A DNA stretch of 64,000 nt from Erythrocercus mccallii (GCA_013397435.1 VZRG01000784.1:58884-122883), one strand, 5' to 3'; positions 26,201 to 40,161 are shown, counted from the first letter of the stretch. Numbers and translations: made by a program. Notes: a model not told the origin generated them from the sequence alone.

Positions 26201-29200
26201 GCATGCCCCATTCCAAGAGGGAACATGGCTCGGCTCTCTGGATCTACTTTAGCAACACTTGGGGGCAGCTGACGGACTCCAGTCCCTGAGGGCTTCAGGA
26301 GTGAAATGGCAGAACGGAACATGGCCCCAGCAGTGTCAATGAAGTCAGAGTGATTTATGTTGCTCCACTGAAACAGACAAACAAATCTTTGGAAGTGGAC
26401 CCAAACTAGAGCCTTAAAAGGACCCAGTTGAAAAAAAAAATCTGAGTTCCAAATACTGAATTTTAACCACTTGGCCAAAACTATACAGTAGAAAAAGCTA
26501 TCTTCAGCATTTTAGGACATACAAATTTCCAACTAAGATGAGCCTACTCTTCCTGCCTTTTGGAAAGTTAGGTTAACATCTTTGACTTTCAGAACTAACC
26601 TAATTCAGTCCCAAGGGGTCATCTTTTCTTTGCTAAGTGCCTCTTTAGTATCATTCTCACCAGAGGAAGGACCTTCAGAATCCACCTCTCCCATTACTGT
26701 CGTTTAAGCTACAGGTTTCCATTCTATTTCTTAAAGCCTCCTCCCTGCCAGAAGGCTGATACTCACAAAGGCAGAGTTGATGCTATCCACAAAGCTTTCC
26801 TCATCCATAGCGAGAAGTTCCAATGCATGGTCAGGAGATGTAGACCAGACTAGAGAGCTGGCAGTGTCAGATAGCTAGTTTAAGAGAATGTCAAGGGTAA
26901 ATATCAAGAGAAGAAGCAAAAATATTCAGTGCACAGATTTCCCCACTGCCCTGCCTCACACCAGTCCCTCTGAAAATTACAGTTCCAGCCCAACTTGTTA
27001 CAAGTGGGAAGTGCCAAGGATAAAGTGGGATGGCAGGAGGGGAAAACACAATAAATGAAGAGTAAAGGGCAGATGTGCAAATTCTTAAGAGACAGAACCA
27101 ACATAGAAAGGCATAGACAAAAATAAAGTTACTAAATTACAAAATTTTTTAAAAACATTTTAAAAAATACAGACCCCTTACCGGAAGAAGTGCAATTGGC
27201 CCCGTGGGAAGGAACCGCTGCCATGCTACATTGTTGTCTGTGGCCTACAGTGGAAAGAAGTAAGTGGACAGCAAGCCAGATCATCCTCTTAGGTTCTGCT
27301 GCTTATGGAAGAGTCAGTTTAGCAGAATTTTACCTCAGATAAATGGAGAGTTGCCACCACAGCTGACTGGTCATACTGATGTTCAATGTTCTTAATTTCA
27401 GCTTCCTTCCGGACCACAGAGTTATGACCATCCGCACCAATCTGTAAAACAAAGACATGCAAAGCAACTTCTTCAGCAGCTCTTAGAAAGACTAGGAGCT
27501 AATATTTCACTCTAAAAACTTCAGCCTGCATCTATATATTGTCTGTTCATTCAAAAAAAAAATCTCCCAAAACCAGAAGAAGTGGCTCCTTCTCCTCTTC
27601 TTGAATTCAGCAGCATCTCCTTGCACCAGGCAGAGAGGCTGCCATGCCCAGTATTCCACACCCTCTCTGACAGGGTTAGCCACTCACCTCACTCTAGCAC
27701 TCCATGTGAGTGGAGTGGCACACACAAATCAGAACCAAATCCAGTGGAAAGGACTTGGGTTAGACATGATGCCTTATCAACAGAAATAAAGAGCTTAGTT
27801 ACCAGCAGCTTGGTCTGAAGTCTGCATCCATCAGCTAACTCAACTTGGACCCAAGGGCTTGTGTCACAGCTGTGGGATGGAAGGGGCCAGGTGTACCCAA
27901 CTGCTTTGCTCCTGTAGAAAACCTCCACCCGGTCTGATGGGAACACAGAGCACCATGGTCACAGCACGACACGGACAGGCAAAAAGGAAATATCACTACA
28001 ACAGCCACGGCCACAAGAGTCTTAACAGCACCCTGGACGCTCACCCTACAATTCTCAAGGCACCCTGAAAGAACAGATATGGACAACCCCTTGCCACTGC
28101 AAGGCCTGGTCTGGACAAGGAGCTACGGATCTTTTAATTAAGTCCAAATTTGGAGAGACTGTATTCTGGAGAACTACATATGCAAGTGCTTTCCTGCTCT
28201 ATAGCCTTTGGAAGTCAGATTTCTCCCTCCCTTCCCAATTCCAGAAGCTGCCCATTTCTTAAAGAGTTACTTCTTAGAGGAATTTCTCCCTCTCAAGACA
28301 GTACTCACAATGGAAGGCAAGTAACTGAAAGCTATCTGCAGGAAATAAAACATTGAAGAAGTTGTCCACTACCTGCTACTGCATCTAACTGTTTTGTGAG
28401 AGCAGACATAATGACATCATTCTCCACTATGTAACCCATGTCATCTAAGTCATCTTTCTCAAAAACGATCATGGCTTCTGAACAAGCATCCCACACCTAC
28501 AAAGAAAAAATACATTACATGAAGCTGTGTGATAAACAAGTCCATTTTGGGACTTAACAGCAAAAAAACACAGTAATCTAGAAATACAGAACTAGATGAA
28601 GCATCCTGGATTACTGTCCATTCCCAGCTACTGAAGTGTACCACAGAACTAATTTCATTAAATGATTTAGCTTAAGCTCAAAAAGTAATTCCAAGTCAAG
28701 TTTTTTATCCCTACTTTCCTGTTACATAACTGACATATAAAGCTACCCTACAACCTTGCTGTAGGTTAACCCAATAGGCAGCTCAGCCCCATGCAGCTGC
28801 TTCCTTACTCCCCTGCTCTGGGATGGGGAAGCGAACTGAAAGTGTAAAAGTACAAAAAAGTACAAAATTCATGGCTTGAGGTAAATGCAGTTTAATAGGA
28901 ACAAGAAAAGCAAAAGCCACATGTGCAAGCAAAGCAAACTAAGGAATTAATTCACTGCTTCCCAAGGGCAAGCAGGTATTTAGTCATCTCCAGGAGAGCA
29001 GGGCCCCATCAACCATAATGGTTACTTGGGAAGACAAACGCCATCACTTCAAACTTCCCATCTTTCCTTCTTCTTTTCCTCAGCTTTTATTGCTGAGTGT
29101 GACACCATATGGTATGGATTATCAGTCAGGGTCAGTTGTCCAGCCTGTGTATCCTGCCAGCTTCTTGTGCACCCCCAGCCTGCTCACTTGCAGGGCAGTG

Positions 29201-32200
29201 TGAGAAACAGAGACAGCCTTGGCGCTGTGTAAGTGCTGATCAGCGATAGCTAAAACATTCCTGTGTTAACAACAGTTATAGATACAAATCTGAAACACTG
29301 TCCCATACAAGCTACCATCAAGAGAAGAAACTCTATCCCAACCAAACCAATACACCCTTTACCATTAGTTCCTGGCTAATACCCATGCCTCAGTATCTAC
29401 AGCTGCCATTAGGAATCCACCTTTCAGCCTGTAACATCAAGACCCTGAGAACAGGTATTTCTGAGCAGACTGCTATCCACAAAAAAGGGACAGAAATGAA
29501 CATAAGCATGACCTGCCCTTTACCATAGAAAGAAAGTGATGTAAGTACATTGATGTAAGTACTTTTGAGAATTCAGAGTAGACAGACACGTGGTGTATCT
29601 GCAGCCCTAAGTCAGCACCTGCATTCGCCGGAACGGTTTGAGTCTCAGGCTGCAGACATGATCCCAGGCACCAAAACCTGAAACAGAGGAAGGACACAAA
29701 TACATGGAGATATAGGTTCATGTGTGACACGGGGACCACAACAAAACTGAAGGTCACTCCATATTCTTCTGCACCCTTCCCTAACTATGCTCAGGCTTGG
29801 CTTGCACCATCCCTAGACAGGGCCAGGTCTGCCTCAGTGCTGTAACAGCTCCAGAATCACATAGTTTTTCTGTTAACACAAGCCAGCAGGAGAGAAACAA
29901 GAGCTCACCATGAACTTCTGACCTAACAGACAACCCTTACTGTCCCATCACTGGATAATGAAACAGACACAGAAACGCACAGCCATTATTGTACAGAACA
30001 TTGCTTTCTCCATAAGGAATCAAGGCTCAAATATCTCTTTAAAATGACATTTAATCCTCATTAATTGAGGACTGAGTTACCAAACTAAAAAGCACTAAGC
30101 TTCTTCCATGAATAGAACACTCCAGGTGTTGTAGAGAGCACCTCACAACCTTTCACTAGCCTAAAGTCACAAATATTTATATAATAACAAATCAGACCAA
30201 GTTACCAGAACAGATCCCCGTTATCAAGATAATTTGGATTTAATAACCACAATTCAGCATGTAGAGTCAAAGGCAAATAATTCTACTGATGTTAAGGTGA
30301 AGGCAGCACACGGTCAAAAGGGTTTTTGTTTAAACAAATCCAGCTCAAATATAAATGTTAAAAATGCAAACAACACAATCATACTTACTGCTTAGGAGGG
30401 TTGCTGATCCTGGGGAGATGGAACTGACCCTGTTACTGTAACTGTCTGGCACGTGATCGTAGTCTTTCCTAGGACCAGCCTCCAGCAGAGCAATCTTTTT
30501 ATCATGGAAGTGGATGTCATGCCCTAAAATAAGTAAATACATGCTTTGTTATAATGTTCCTGCCAAAAATCTCAAAAACAAAACACCTGAGTTTTTGTAA
30601 TAAGACAGAGTAGATGCAACACTTAACAATGAAATACACATACAATACAGGTTTTGATCAGGCAGGTAAACTTTTGTATGTTAAAGCCTTATGACTGCAG
30701 ACCTGTTACTGAGATGGACAACTCTTGCAGCTAAAGCAAGGATTACATATTTTCCTTTTACATAAAGCTTACATTTTTGTACAAATTTCTGCCATTTTTA
30801 ATGAAAATAATTACTGGAGTATTATCAATTGAAATCTGCAATGTTTACTCCATGCACAGAACACATTTTCCAGAGCTGAAACATAAATTCTCCTTTTAGA
30901 AGAAGAGATCAAAATAAAACTTCTATGATACATAGCAATTACATTAATATTTTCTCTGTCCTTACATTCTGACAATGGAATAGCATAGGCAGTTTAGACT
31001 TTAAACTTCCAGTTAAAGAGAACTGAAAAAAAATGAAGACTCAAGTAAAGTGCAGCTGAGCTGGCCAAGCTTGCAGCATCCCATCCACTACAGATGCAGA
31101 AGGTACTGAGGACAGAAGTGGTGTCCTTGCAACATCTAAAGTTTACTACTACAGCAGCCCTAAAGACAGCAGTGTCCTGGGCATATTTTCTGGATTATGT
31201 TCAGTAACAACCTCGTCTCCTGAGAGGTCCCAAACCTGCTTGTCAGCCTTAGATATCACTGCTGAAGGGGATACTTACGCCATCTCAAATCCACTGTGCT
31301 CTTGATTAACAATACAAGCAGAACTTAAGCTTGCAAGGTAAACCCTTATACTTGCAAAGCACTTATTGCTCAGAATATTTGATCTTCTGTGGACTATTTT
31401 TTTTAGGTTTCTGTCACTACAGCACCCTTCTGAATCCATGTTGCAAATAAAAAAGCAGCCAGTACTCTCAGGATCTCTGATGATACAAAGCAAGCAGAAA
31501 TCCATTTTAACTTGGTATTCCAGTGTTTAAAATACAGGGTTAGAAAATGAAACTTGGGATCAGATAATGATGTTTAGAGGGATGGAGCACCTCTCCAACA
31601 AGGAAAGGCTGAGACATTTGGGTTTGTTCAGCCTGGAAAAGAGATGGCTTAGGGGTGACTGAATTGTGACCTTACAATATCTGAAGGGAGCCCACAAGAA
31701 AGACAAAAAGGGACTTTTTACAAGATCGTGTAATGACAGGAAAAGGGGGAATGGATTCAAAGTGCAAGAGACTAGGTTTAGATTAAATATTCTGAGGAAG
31801 TTCTTTGCTGTGAGGGCGGTGCGACGCTGGAACAGGTCGCAGTGAAGCTGTAAATGTCCCAACCCTGGAGGTGTTTGAGGCCAGGCTGGATGTGGCTGAG
31901 AGCAATCTGGTCTATGGAAGGTGTCCCTGCACACAGCAGGGAGTTGGAATTTAGGTGATAGTTAAGGTCCCTTCCAACCCATTCTATGATTCTATAATCA
32001 GAAAAACATTTTCAGCTGTGGGTGACATTACCCATCAGCTACTTAAGGATGAGCATGTTTGACAAAAACACTACAGTCTACAAAACTCTAATTAATGGCT
32101 CCATTAACAGCTGCGCACACACTGATACAGATAGGCTCATCACTGATCAGCTCACCAAACAGCTTTAGGTCAACTTTAGAGCGCTGTCACACGAGGACGC

Positions 32201-32451
32201 AGGATCAAGGAGATGCCACAGCAGGATCCCGGACACTGAGATCCTAATACAGGGTTATCTCACACTACAGGTGTATGGGTCACAGCCTTACCCAGCACGG
32301 CGGCCATGGCGCTCCCGACCATGCCCCCGCCCGACACCACCACATCGTAGAGCGGCGGGGCGGAGGCGGCGGAGCGGAGCGGGGCGCGGGGCCCGGCCCT
32401 CAGCCGCGCTCCGAGCGGGGCCAGCAGCGCCCGCCCGCGCAGCGCCGCCAT
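23220..32451 (-). CDS. COQ6: Ubiquinone biosynthesis flavin monooxygenase COQ6, 12 exons
   Basis: Exons in transcript order (- strand): 32451-32292, 30523-30389, 29677-29619, 28496-28373, 27933-27803, 27441-27334, 27244-27182, 26874-26767, 26367-26165, 25040-24925, 24535-24369, 23249-23220. All junctions are GT-AG with continuous phase, giving 467 residues (human 468). Residues 1-34 are Arg/Ala-rich without acidic residues, as expected of a mitochondrial presequence. FAD-binding signatures of the UbiH/COQ6 family follow: the dinucleotide fold VVSGGGMVGSAMA (38-50), the E67-A-G end of the second strand, GADGHNSVVR (205-214), and GDAAHRVHPLAGQGVNLGFGD (364-384, the GD motif). COQ6 acts on the matrix face of the inner membrane in the CoQ synthome and is the ring C5-hydroxylase of ubiquinone synthesis. 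The start ATG is in strong context and lies about 20 bases from an ETS motif. Intron 1 contains a CR1 fragment. No missing key residue was noticed. Confidence 0.96.
31561..31998 (+). mobile_element. CR1 LINE 3' fragment (avian type) in COQ6 intron 1
   Basis: The block reads like the 3' end of chicken repeat 1: gatggagcacctctcc near the left, aggctgagacatttggg, gaggaagttctttgctgtgag, the hallmark ggtcccttccaaccc and the short terminal repeat attctatgattctata. CR1 copies are typically 5'-truncated and end in an octamer-like repeat rather than poly(A), as here. The element is antisense to COQ6 (- strand) and sits wholly within its first intron. The open frame on the opposite strand (31560-31934) is an artefact of this element. 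It is the best evidence that the genome is avian. Confidence 0.92.
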
Positions 32452-32803
32452 CGCCGCGGAACTGACGGAGGGCGGAAGTGGCGCCGCGCAACCATGACAA
32501 CGGCTGTGCGCGCCGCCGACCTCGCGTCTGATTGGCTGCGCCAGGTCAAGTGGGCGGGCCCGAGAGCGGCTGGCCGCGCTGATTGGTGCAGGCTGGGGGC
32601 GGGGCGGGCTGAGGCGGTGGCCCGCAGACGAGCGGGGGCTCGGCCGCGGCGCTCCCGGGTGGGGAGGCAGGGTCGCAACCCCAAAACAGGCATTTCCCGA
32701 TTTATTTCATTTTTTCCAGGTGACGCGACATCCCCTCAGGCTGTAACACGCCGACTCCTGCGTTTGCCGCCGCCGGGCAAGGAGCTGGGAGCATCCTCTC
32801 GGG
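32452..32803. promoter_or_regulatory. Bidirectional CpG-island promoter of COQ6 and FAM161B
   Basis: Only 352 bases separate the COQ6 start codon (- strand, 32451) from the FAM161B start codon (+ strand, 32804). The interval is GC- and CpG-rich and TATA-less. Visible elements are two ATTGG boxes (32531-32535 and 32582-32586; CCAAT on the COQ6 strand) and an ETS/GABP-type GGCGGAAGTG at 32471-32480, close to the probable COQ6 start site, a placement common in nuclear genes for mitochondrial proteins. Both transcripts presumably start inside this interval. Confidence 0.85.
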
Positions 32804-35800
32804 ATGGGGGGCCGGCGGTCTCCGTTAGAACCGGGCGTACCGTGCCAGGCAGAGTTATGGGGTGACCTCGGGGTGCTCGAAGAAGATGAGGAGCTGGAGG
32901 GTTTCAGGAGGGAGGCGGAAGTTCTGCGTGAGAAGCTGAGGGAGGCACTCAGGTAGGATAACCCCTGGTAAGGATGGCAGGATGGGGTGCAGGATTCCTC
33001 ATCCTTCTGGCCAGTGAGGAGGCGGAGCATGAAGTCCCAAAATGCACGTGTATAGTGCCAAAACACTGGCCACAAGTGTAATCACAGCAGGGAGGATGGG
33101 GTCAGTAGGCGCCCATGTCAGCAGCATTCACATAAAACACGAACAGCACAAATCCCCACCTCGCTCATCAGCTAATCATGCTTAAAATGGTAGCAGGTCA
33201 CATACATCTATGAAGTATCTAGTCTTCAGAGCTGTGGTCTTTCCAAGGTCGAGCTCGCAGCTGACTTTCCTTGTGGTTAGTCTAACTTGGCATTCACTAG
33301 CAGGTCACACATGCACACTCTTACAAAGGAAATAGTTTATGAAGACGAGACTGCAGCAATCACTAGCAAATGTATTGACCAGGAGTCTGTTCACACATGA
33401 TCTGCACCTTCTGTTTCCTCCCCTTTTTTCCCCTTTCCTGTTCTTAGTCCACTCTTATTCACCTTGATCCTTCCTTTTGCCTGCATTTACTCCTTCCCTA
33501 AAATCTCCTAAGTTTCACTCACTTTCACAATTACCCTCAGACATCCTATGAGAAGTTTGCTATTTTAATGAGACCCAGGATAGTCTCAGGTGGGTTTTTT
33601 CCTTATTATCAATAATATGGTCATCTTCTCAGGTACAAAGTTCCTAGAGGAACCTCTCAAACATCGTATTAAAACAGTTTCTTGTAATGACATTCCCATC
33701 AGCATCCCAGGAATGCTAGTGTTTGGTACTGTTTGTTAGGATTTGTGCATCTGTGTGCCTAATTGCCTTTCCTGCATTTGTCTGTTATGTTGAGTAGCTA
33801 TTAGCAAGATAACCCTAAAGTTGGACCTTTATGGTTTGCTTGTGGCCTTTCTGGCAATAGAGTGCTAGCAGCATAATAAATTGCATGACAAAGCTAAGTA
33901 GGCCTAACTTGCATTTTATACATGGAAAACAAAACAAGCAAAGCTTTGCTCACAAACTTTGATAGCAAAGCAAAATATGGAGCCTGAAAATGACAAACTC
34001 TAGGTCTGTCTCTTAACAACCAGATCAGCTTATGGTGTCTTTCTCTCAATCAACAGTGTCTTCCTTCTTTTAACTCTGTCTTTTAATAATTTCACTTATT
34101 TACCCTTCATAATGTCTTTGTCTTAGTCATACATCTGGTAACATAAGGCAGTCCAGTTCTTTGACCGACCTCACCTCAGACAGTACCTGGGATCAGCAAA
34201 AGCCTCACTTGTTTCCTAAGTCCCGCTTGAGGCCAAAAAGTGCTTCATCTCCCTGGATTCCTTCCATCACCATCCCTCAGCCTTTCAAAATGACACTGCG
34301 GGAAGCTCGCAAAAAGTCTGAGTTGATGAAGTCATACATGTTTCTTGAACTAGACAAACAGAGAGACAAAAGGCAAAGCCAGGATGAAGCTGAATGTCAG
34401 AAACAATTCCGGGCACAGCCTGTACCTGCCCATGTGTTTCTGCCCCTTTATCAGGAAAAAATGGAGCAGAATGAGATTCGCAGGCAAGCAGCAACACAGA
34501 AAAGAAAGGAGCTGCTACTTTCAACACAGCGGCCCTTCAGTTTTCTGGAGAAGGAAGAGAAAAAGAAAGAAGCTATCAGACAAAAATTCCTGGCAGCAGC
34601 AACCCCAAATGAGAGCTCCAAACAGAAGCAAGCCAGTAAAAAAGTTCCTAAATCTACTTATGACTCACTTCTTGGAGATAAACTCAAAGGTAACATGCCA
34701 GGGCTCTTTCTGTAAAAGCACCTCCCTGCCTCTCCCTTGCTGTTTCCATGCTGGGAGGTAAGATCATGGCCTGTAGGGCATCACTTGGAGCTTAAGGCCA
34801 GTGTCCTCTGGTGTTGTTGAATCTCCTTTGTGTCACTGGTCATTACATTTTGTTTAGATACCCTTGTAGTAGAGTGCCCTAAGTTTATCTTGTATCTGTC
34901 AGCAGCAGCAGTTCTGTTCCACTCCCCAGATAACATGGGCACGTTGAGCTCTTCAGACAGATTTCCATACCCATTTTGCTGCAGATCACGACAGTTTGGG
35001 AATCTTGCCCCGCACTGGGTTGCATGCCTTTGGTTACACTAAAGGGATGGAGATGATTTGTGGCACAAACATGAAGACAGATGTAGTGCCATAGATCTCC
35101 AAGGTCCATGCAGTATCATAGATCTGACAACTTTACTCCTACCCAAGTGATGCATTCTGCACAGAACCCCTAGGAGACGAGAAAAATATTTCCTGAGCCC
35201 AAATTAGGCAATTAATTTGGTTCTAAGTGATAGTGTAGTAGTCCAGTCTCTCCTGCCATTCTCTGATGTTTCCAGTTGCCTTCCCGCTTGTGCTGGCTCA
35301 AGTGCTAAAACAGGGGAAGTAGGTGCCAGAACCATTCTAGTCAGAAGGACAGCCAAGGAAATGTTACTGATGCTTGCTTGCTTTCATATGGCTTAAGCCA
35401 CCACAGTTGAAAGTTTAAAGTAAGCAATTCAGACTTCATGCTTGAATGTGGGAACTAAGCCAGTCCTTAATAATTCTCATGGCTTTTCTCATCCTTTTCT
35501 CCTTTTTTGCTGTTTCCCAGTGATTTCTCCTTGATGATAAACCAGTTCAGTTTTCATCAGAAAACATTCTGCTGGGGTGTACTAACCTAAGTAGATTAGA
35601 AAGGTAAAAAGCAGCAAAGGACAAACCATTGTTGTATTTCTATGTGGCATAAGAAAAGGGAGAGAAATGAACATTTCATACTTCAGGCAGTGAATACTTA
35701 TAAATTGACTCAAAACCATCTTATTTTGCAAACAGCAGTATTGATTCGTTTTTCCTAAAAGCAAAAACCAGCCCCCAGCCAACTGTCTGCATTTTCACAA

Positions 35801-38800
35801 ATGTGCTTAGTGCTGCACAGGGAAGGACTTCAGTTTGATGCTATAATCTGAAACATATTCTATGGAAAGTTTGTCACGAAAGTCACAAAACGTGATCTAT
35901 CCATCAAATGTTCCTTACTTAAAAGCTTTTCCAATATAGACAGTTACTGCTGGAGATTACATAGAAAAGCCATCATCTATTACAAGTATACTTGAACAAC
36001 TCATTTGTAGCACACAGTCAACATGGCTGTAAGCCCCATATGAAAAGTATGAGACTAGTATGGAAGATTAAACACTTCTGCAAGACAAAGGAGACAAAGG
36101 GCACAAGTTACCTGGTACCCCTAAGAATAGGAGAAGTCCTGTTCAGTTATTACTCCAGTAAGTAAAAGAGATATCTAGAAACTAATGCCTAAGAAAGAGA
36201 CCCTACCATGTTTTTACTGGTATTTTTGAATTATTTTTCCCTGGGAGGCAAAGGAGAGAGGGGTTGAAAAGGGGGTAAGGAGAGCACAGGATGTTGGGTC
36301 TCTCCTATGCGTGTAGCTGCCATCATAATGGAAAGTTTAGACTTGGGCAGTAGCAATTTCACAGCCTTTTATGCCATTCATACTCTTCTAATTGCTTTCC
36401 TTTTGATCCTTTAGAAGATGAACTCTACAGGGAAATCCATATTCAAATGAGAGCAAAGGATTTGCTCAAGAGCTCCGTAGCTCCTATAGATACCAGCAAC
36501 TGTCGGAGGGAGCCTCAGTCCCGAACTGCCGCCAGAACTAAGCAGGAAAAGCTTGGTTTCTTACAGGACAAAAGTTTCAGCTTCAAACCAAGGATTAATC
36601 CAACAATACCAGATTTTGAAGAGCTTTACTGGGCTTTTCAGAGGAAAACAGTAAGGAGACAAGAAATCAAAGAGCCAATTTGTAATAAACCATTCAAGCT
36701 AAGAACCTCTAATCTCCATGCCAGGCAGAGGCAGGCTAATGAAAAGATAAAGGTGAGATACCAGGATATTTATGTGGCACTGCTTTCTCCTATCAAGAGA
36801 CCAACCTCTCAAGTTTATAGCATTTAATTATTAATGGTCAACATCTTGTGATCTCTGCCCTTGTATTGAGAGTACTGCAGAATTCTAAGCCAAATGAGAG
36901 AACAAAATTCTACCCAAAGAGATGAGCTATGACAGCTAAGGCACAGTCACCCTCTCATAGCTCAAATCATGTCTCCTTCCCCTTGTCCCTCAGCCCAGAC
37001 ACATGTAAATCTCTGCTGATGGAAGAGAGAAGAGTGAGTGCATTCTCATACCCCAGCTGTTCTCTTTGGTAGGCAAATAACAGAGGAGATTGTGTACTAG
37101 TAACTGTCTGTGAACAAATACACTGAATGAAGTTTAATTTCTTTCAGGATTTTCAGAAGCTTTCCAAGGTTTCAGTGCAAAAAAGTCACTCTCTGCCTGG
37201 ACTTTCCTCTCTCTCTTCCAACACCCTTCCTGTGTATATTACAGATGCAACTAGAAAGAGGGAATCAGCTATTAGGTAAGTAGAAAAGTTTGTCTATGAG
37301 ACTGTACTGAACAATATGGAGGAAAAAACACCAGTGTTTTCCCTCATCACATCAACTACATCAACAATACATTTCCTTAATCTGTCTTTCCCTGTCTTCT
37401 TTCTTTACTAACTCTCGCTCTGTCTCCCAGTCGCTTTGGAAACTGCACACTTGTATGGCTGAAATTTTGCTTTTTCTCCTTAGAGAACTACAAAAATGAA
37501 ATTCCCAGCTAGCACGTGGTCTGGCAGTCCACATGGGCTCATTCGTAACTTTTTTTCTGTATAGATATGCCCTAGATAAAAAAAAGGAAGGGGAGAAAGA
37601 AGAAATTTATTGGTTGGAGAAACAGAAAATGAAATGTCAAGCTATGCAAAAGTCTGTAAACAGCCGAGCAAAAGCACTGGATCCTCATAAAAGTCTGGAG
37701 GAAACACAAAAGGAGAAGTCAAAACGGAACAGGTCAGTATCCTACTCTGCACAAAAATAACTATTTGCTCTACTAAGTGAGGATCATCAGATAATTCTTT
37801 AGGACAGATTGGGTCTAAAACCATTCCTAGCCTCACCTTTTTTGGCTGTTGTATCCATTCCACATTCATTTGGATATCTTGACAATTCCACACTTCTCAT
37901 TCCACACAGAACCACTTCCTTTAGATTAATGTTTGTACAAACTAATTTCTACAAGCCAGTCAACTGTAATGTGTAACTTGGTAAAGAACACATAAGAGAC
38001 AAGGTTTTCTAAAAATCTGAACACTGTTTCCTTGCTTGCAGTCTAAAAGTGCTTTACTCTTTAAGACTCTTTTTTGGTCCATAATGTGTCAGCAATAGGG
38101 TTTTTTTTTCCCAGCATTCAGAATCAAGAGAATTACCAAAGTGATTTAAAAAACGAAACACTCATTGAGAATTCATCATTCCTGATCAGCTACAGTTAGA
38201 GGGAACCTATAGTAGACAGGCAATTTTTCTATTTCAGGCAAAATTTGCAGGACAGAACAAAAGAATACAGAAAGGAGCTGGAAGAAATGCAGCTGCGAGT
38301 CAAGAACAGACCATTCCTCTTCGAACAGGTCACCAAGGTAACTGGTCAAAGTCCCAGAGTGTTTCTGGGCAGTAGGATAAATTGTCTTTCATTTAAGACA
38401 GGCTTTAATTCAAATTAATTAATGGATAAGAAGGTACAAATGGTTCCATAGTCTCTGGACTGCACTCAAAATAATACATGGAAAAGCCACCAAAATATAA
38501 TTTAAATTCTTTCCTACCACCTGAAGAAACCCATTCAGACTTATTTCTAGGAGCTTGCCAGTTCCTAGTATGTATTGCAATCACAGTTTGATCAAAGTCA
38601 AGGCCTTACCACACCAGAAATTAAATAAATAACTATTCTGCACCTGAATACCATAGACTATGGTCTGGAGATGCAAAACTTTCTCTTAAAACCGTCTCCA
38701 GTTAAGTACTTTTTCTTTGTATCTCTACTTCTATGGAAGAACATTAATGATGGTTATGTTGCTTTTATCTCCTGTAGGCTTTGCAATCTGGGGCTGCATT

Positions 38801-40161
38801 CAGCACATCTCACCGATCTCACAGTACCAGCTGCAAATCTCTATTGCCCCTGAGGTGTAGATACAATCTGTACTGTATCTTTTTCTCTGGGTTTTCTATT
38901 TCAGTTCCACATCCTTGCAGGAACTACAGCTGGTTAGAGACAGTGACAATACATTGACAATATGCTGATTGGAAATTTCTCAACAGAAATTACCCTCCTG
39001 GATCAGGCTTTCTGTTCTGATAATGGAGGCAGAGAACAAACACACATGTGCAATAAATACTGGTAATATTTCCATGTACCAGATTGGTAGGAATTCACCG
39101 TTATCAATAGTGTTCATTCATGTTGATACTAGGTTTCTATCCTTCATATAGAACACCTTAATCTTCAGGGACTGGCCAGTCCTTCTGTAAAACCCTCATC
39201 TCAGACTACATTTATTCGCAAGGTTCATTTGGAGGCAGTGAGGATACAGGACCCAAGCTGCTTGTTTTTTAATTGAGCTGACATGAAGCTATTTCACAGG
39301 CACTCTCCATTTATTGACTTCATTGTTGTTAGTTCTTAGCACTTAGAAGCAAATGTGCTTATAGGATTTCACACAACTCTGTTTTTGCACGTTTTTGATT
39401 TGTGTGTCAGAGTTTGGACTCAGACACAAGTATACCAGTCTGGTAAGACTGGAATGTGGTACAAGGAAGAGAACAGAAGAAGGAAGAAAACAAAGAACTG
39501 AAGCAGAAAAATGTGAGCTCTGGCTTTGAGAGATTTTAGACTTTGTCCTAGTGTTCAGTTTTGGTAGTGTACTGTATGGATTACAAAAAATTTGGACAGG
39601 AGGTTGTCTTGTCCTCTTGTGCCCATTTGGAGGGTCAGATGTGCACTTCAAAACAAGTTGACTTTATGGGGAATCCCCAGTTCTGTGTATTTATTGTTTA
39701 AGTTTCAATTTCACAGCGTGATGCTCGTCAAGGAGCAGAGCGTCGCTACAGACGCACCCTCCAGCAGGTTGGCCTAAGCGAAGAATTTGTAAGAAAAAAA
39801 GGGAAAAATGCCACTGACTTGCTGGAAGAAGAATCTGATGTTCACAGGTAATAAAAACAATGCAATACAGCTCTCTTGTCTGTAACTAAAAATATTTTCC
39901 TTGTTCATGAATGCATTCAAATTTCTATAAGCTAGTGTAGGAAAAATTCAATCAACTTCACTGCTCTTATTAAGCATTCTGGTTTCTCTCTCTGAAGTCC
40001 TATGACTGCACCCTATTTCATATGCATGGGGCAAACCATTTCTGGTGTTAGACCATCACTGTCTCTGCAGGCTGCCTGAGCCTCGGGGTGAAAAGAATGA
40101 CTGTACTGAACAGGAAGGAGTGCCTCAGGAGGAACAGAGCGCAAAGGGAGTGGCAACATAA
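32804..40161 (+). CDS. FAM161B: FAM161 family centrosomal/microtubule protein, 8 exons
   Basis: Exons: 32804-32952, 34127-34689, 36415-36752, 37148-37275, 37565-37732, 38238-38337, 39717-39847, 40071-40161. Junctions are GT-AG and in phase, giving 555 residues. Recognisable family blocks are MTLREARKK (105-113), FRAQPVPAHVFLPLYQE in exon 2, KQEKLGFL and KPFKLRT in exon 3, ITDATRKRESAIR across exons 4/5, and RAKALDPHKSLEE in exon 5. The protein is highly charged (Lys, Arg, Glu, Gln) with long predicted helices typical of FAM161 coiled coils. FAM161A, the paralogue, binds microtubules at the photoreceptor connecting cilium; FAM161B interacts with it and with centrosomal proteins. The human protein is about 647 residues; the difference is mostly a shorter N terminus here. 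The start ATG follows three G's, is the first ATG in the frame and lies in the CpG island. The final exon encodes an acidic, poorly conserved tail. Confidence 0.92.

Noticed and set aside
31560..31934. 124-residue - strand open frame in COQ6 intron 1
   Set aside because: It is the antisense translation of the CR1 3' end.
32275..32865. 196-residue + strand open frame over the COQ6 first exon and promoter
   Set aside because: It is antisense to COQ6 exon 1 and made of Arg/Ala/Gly-rich translation of a CpG island, where stops are rare by composition.
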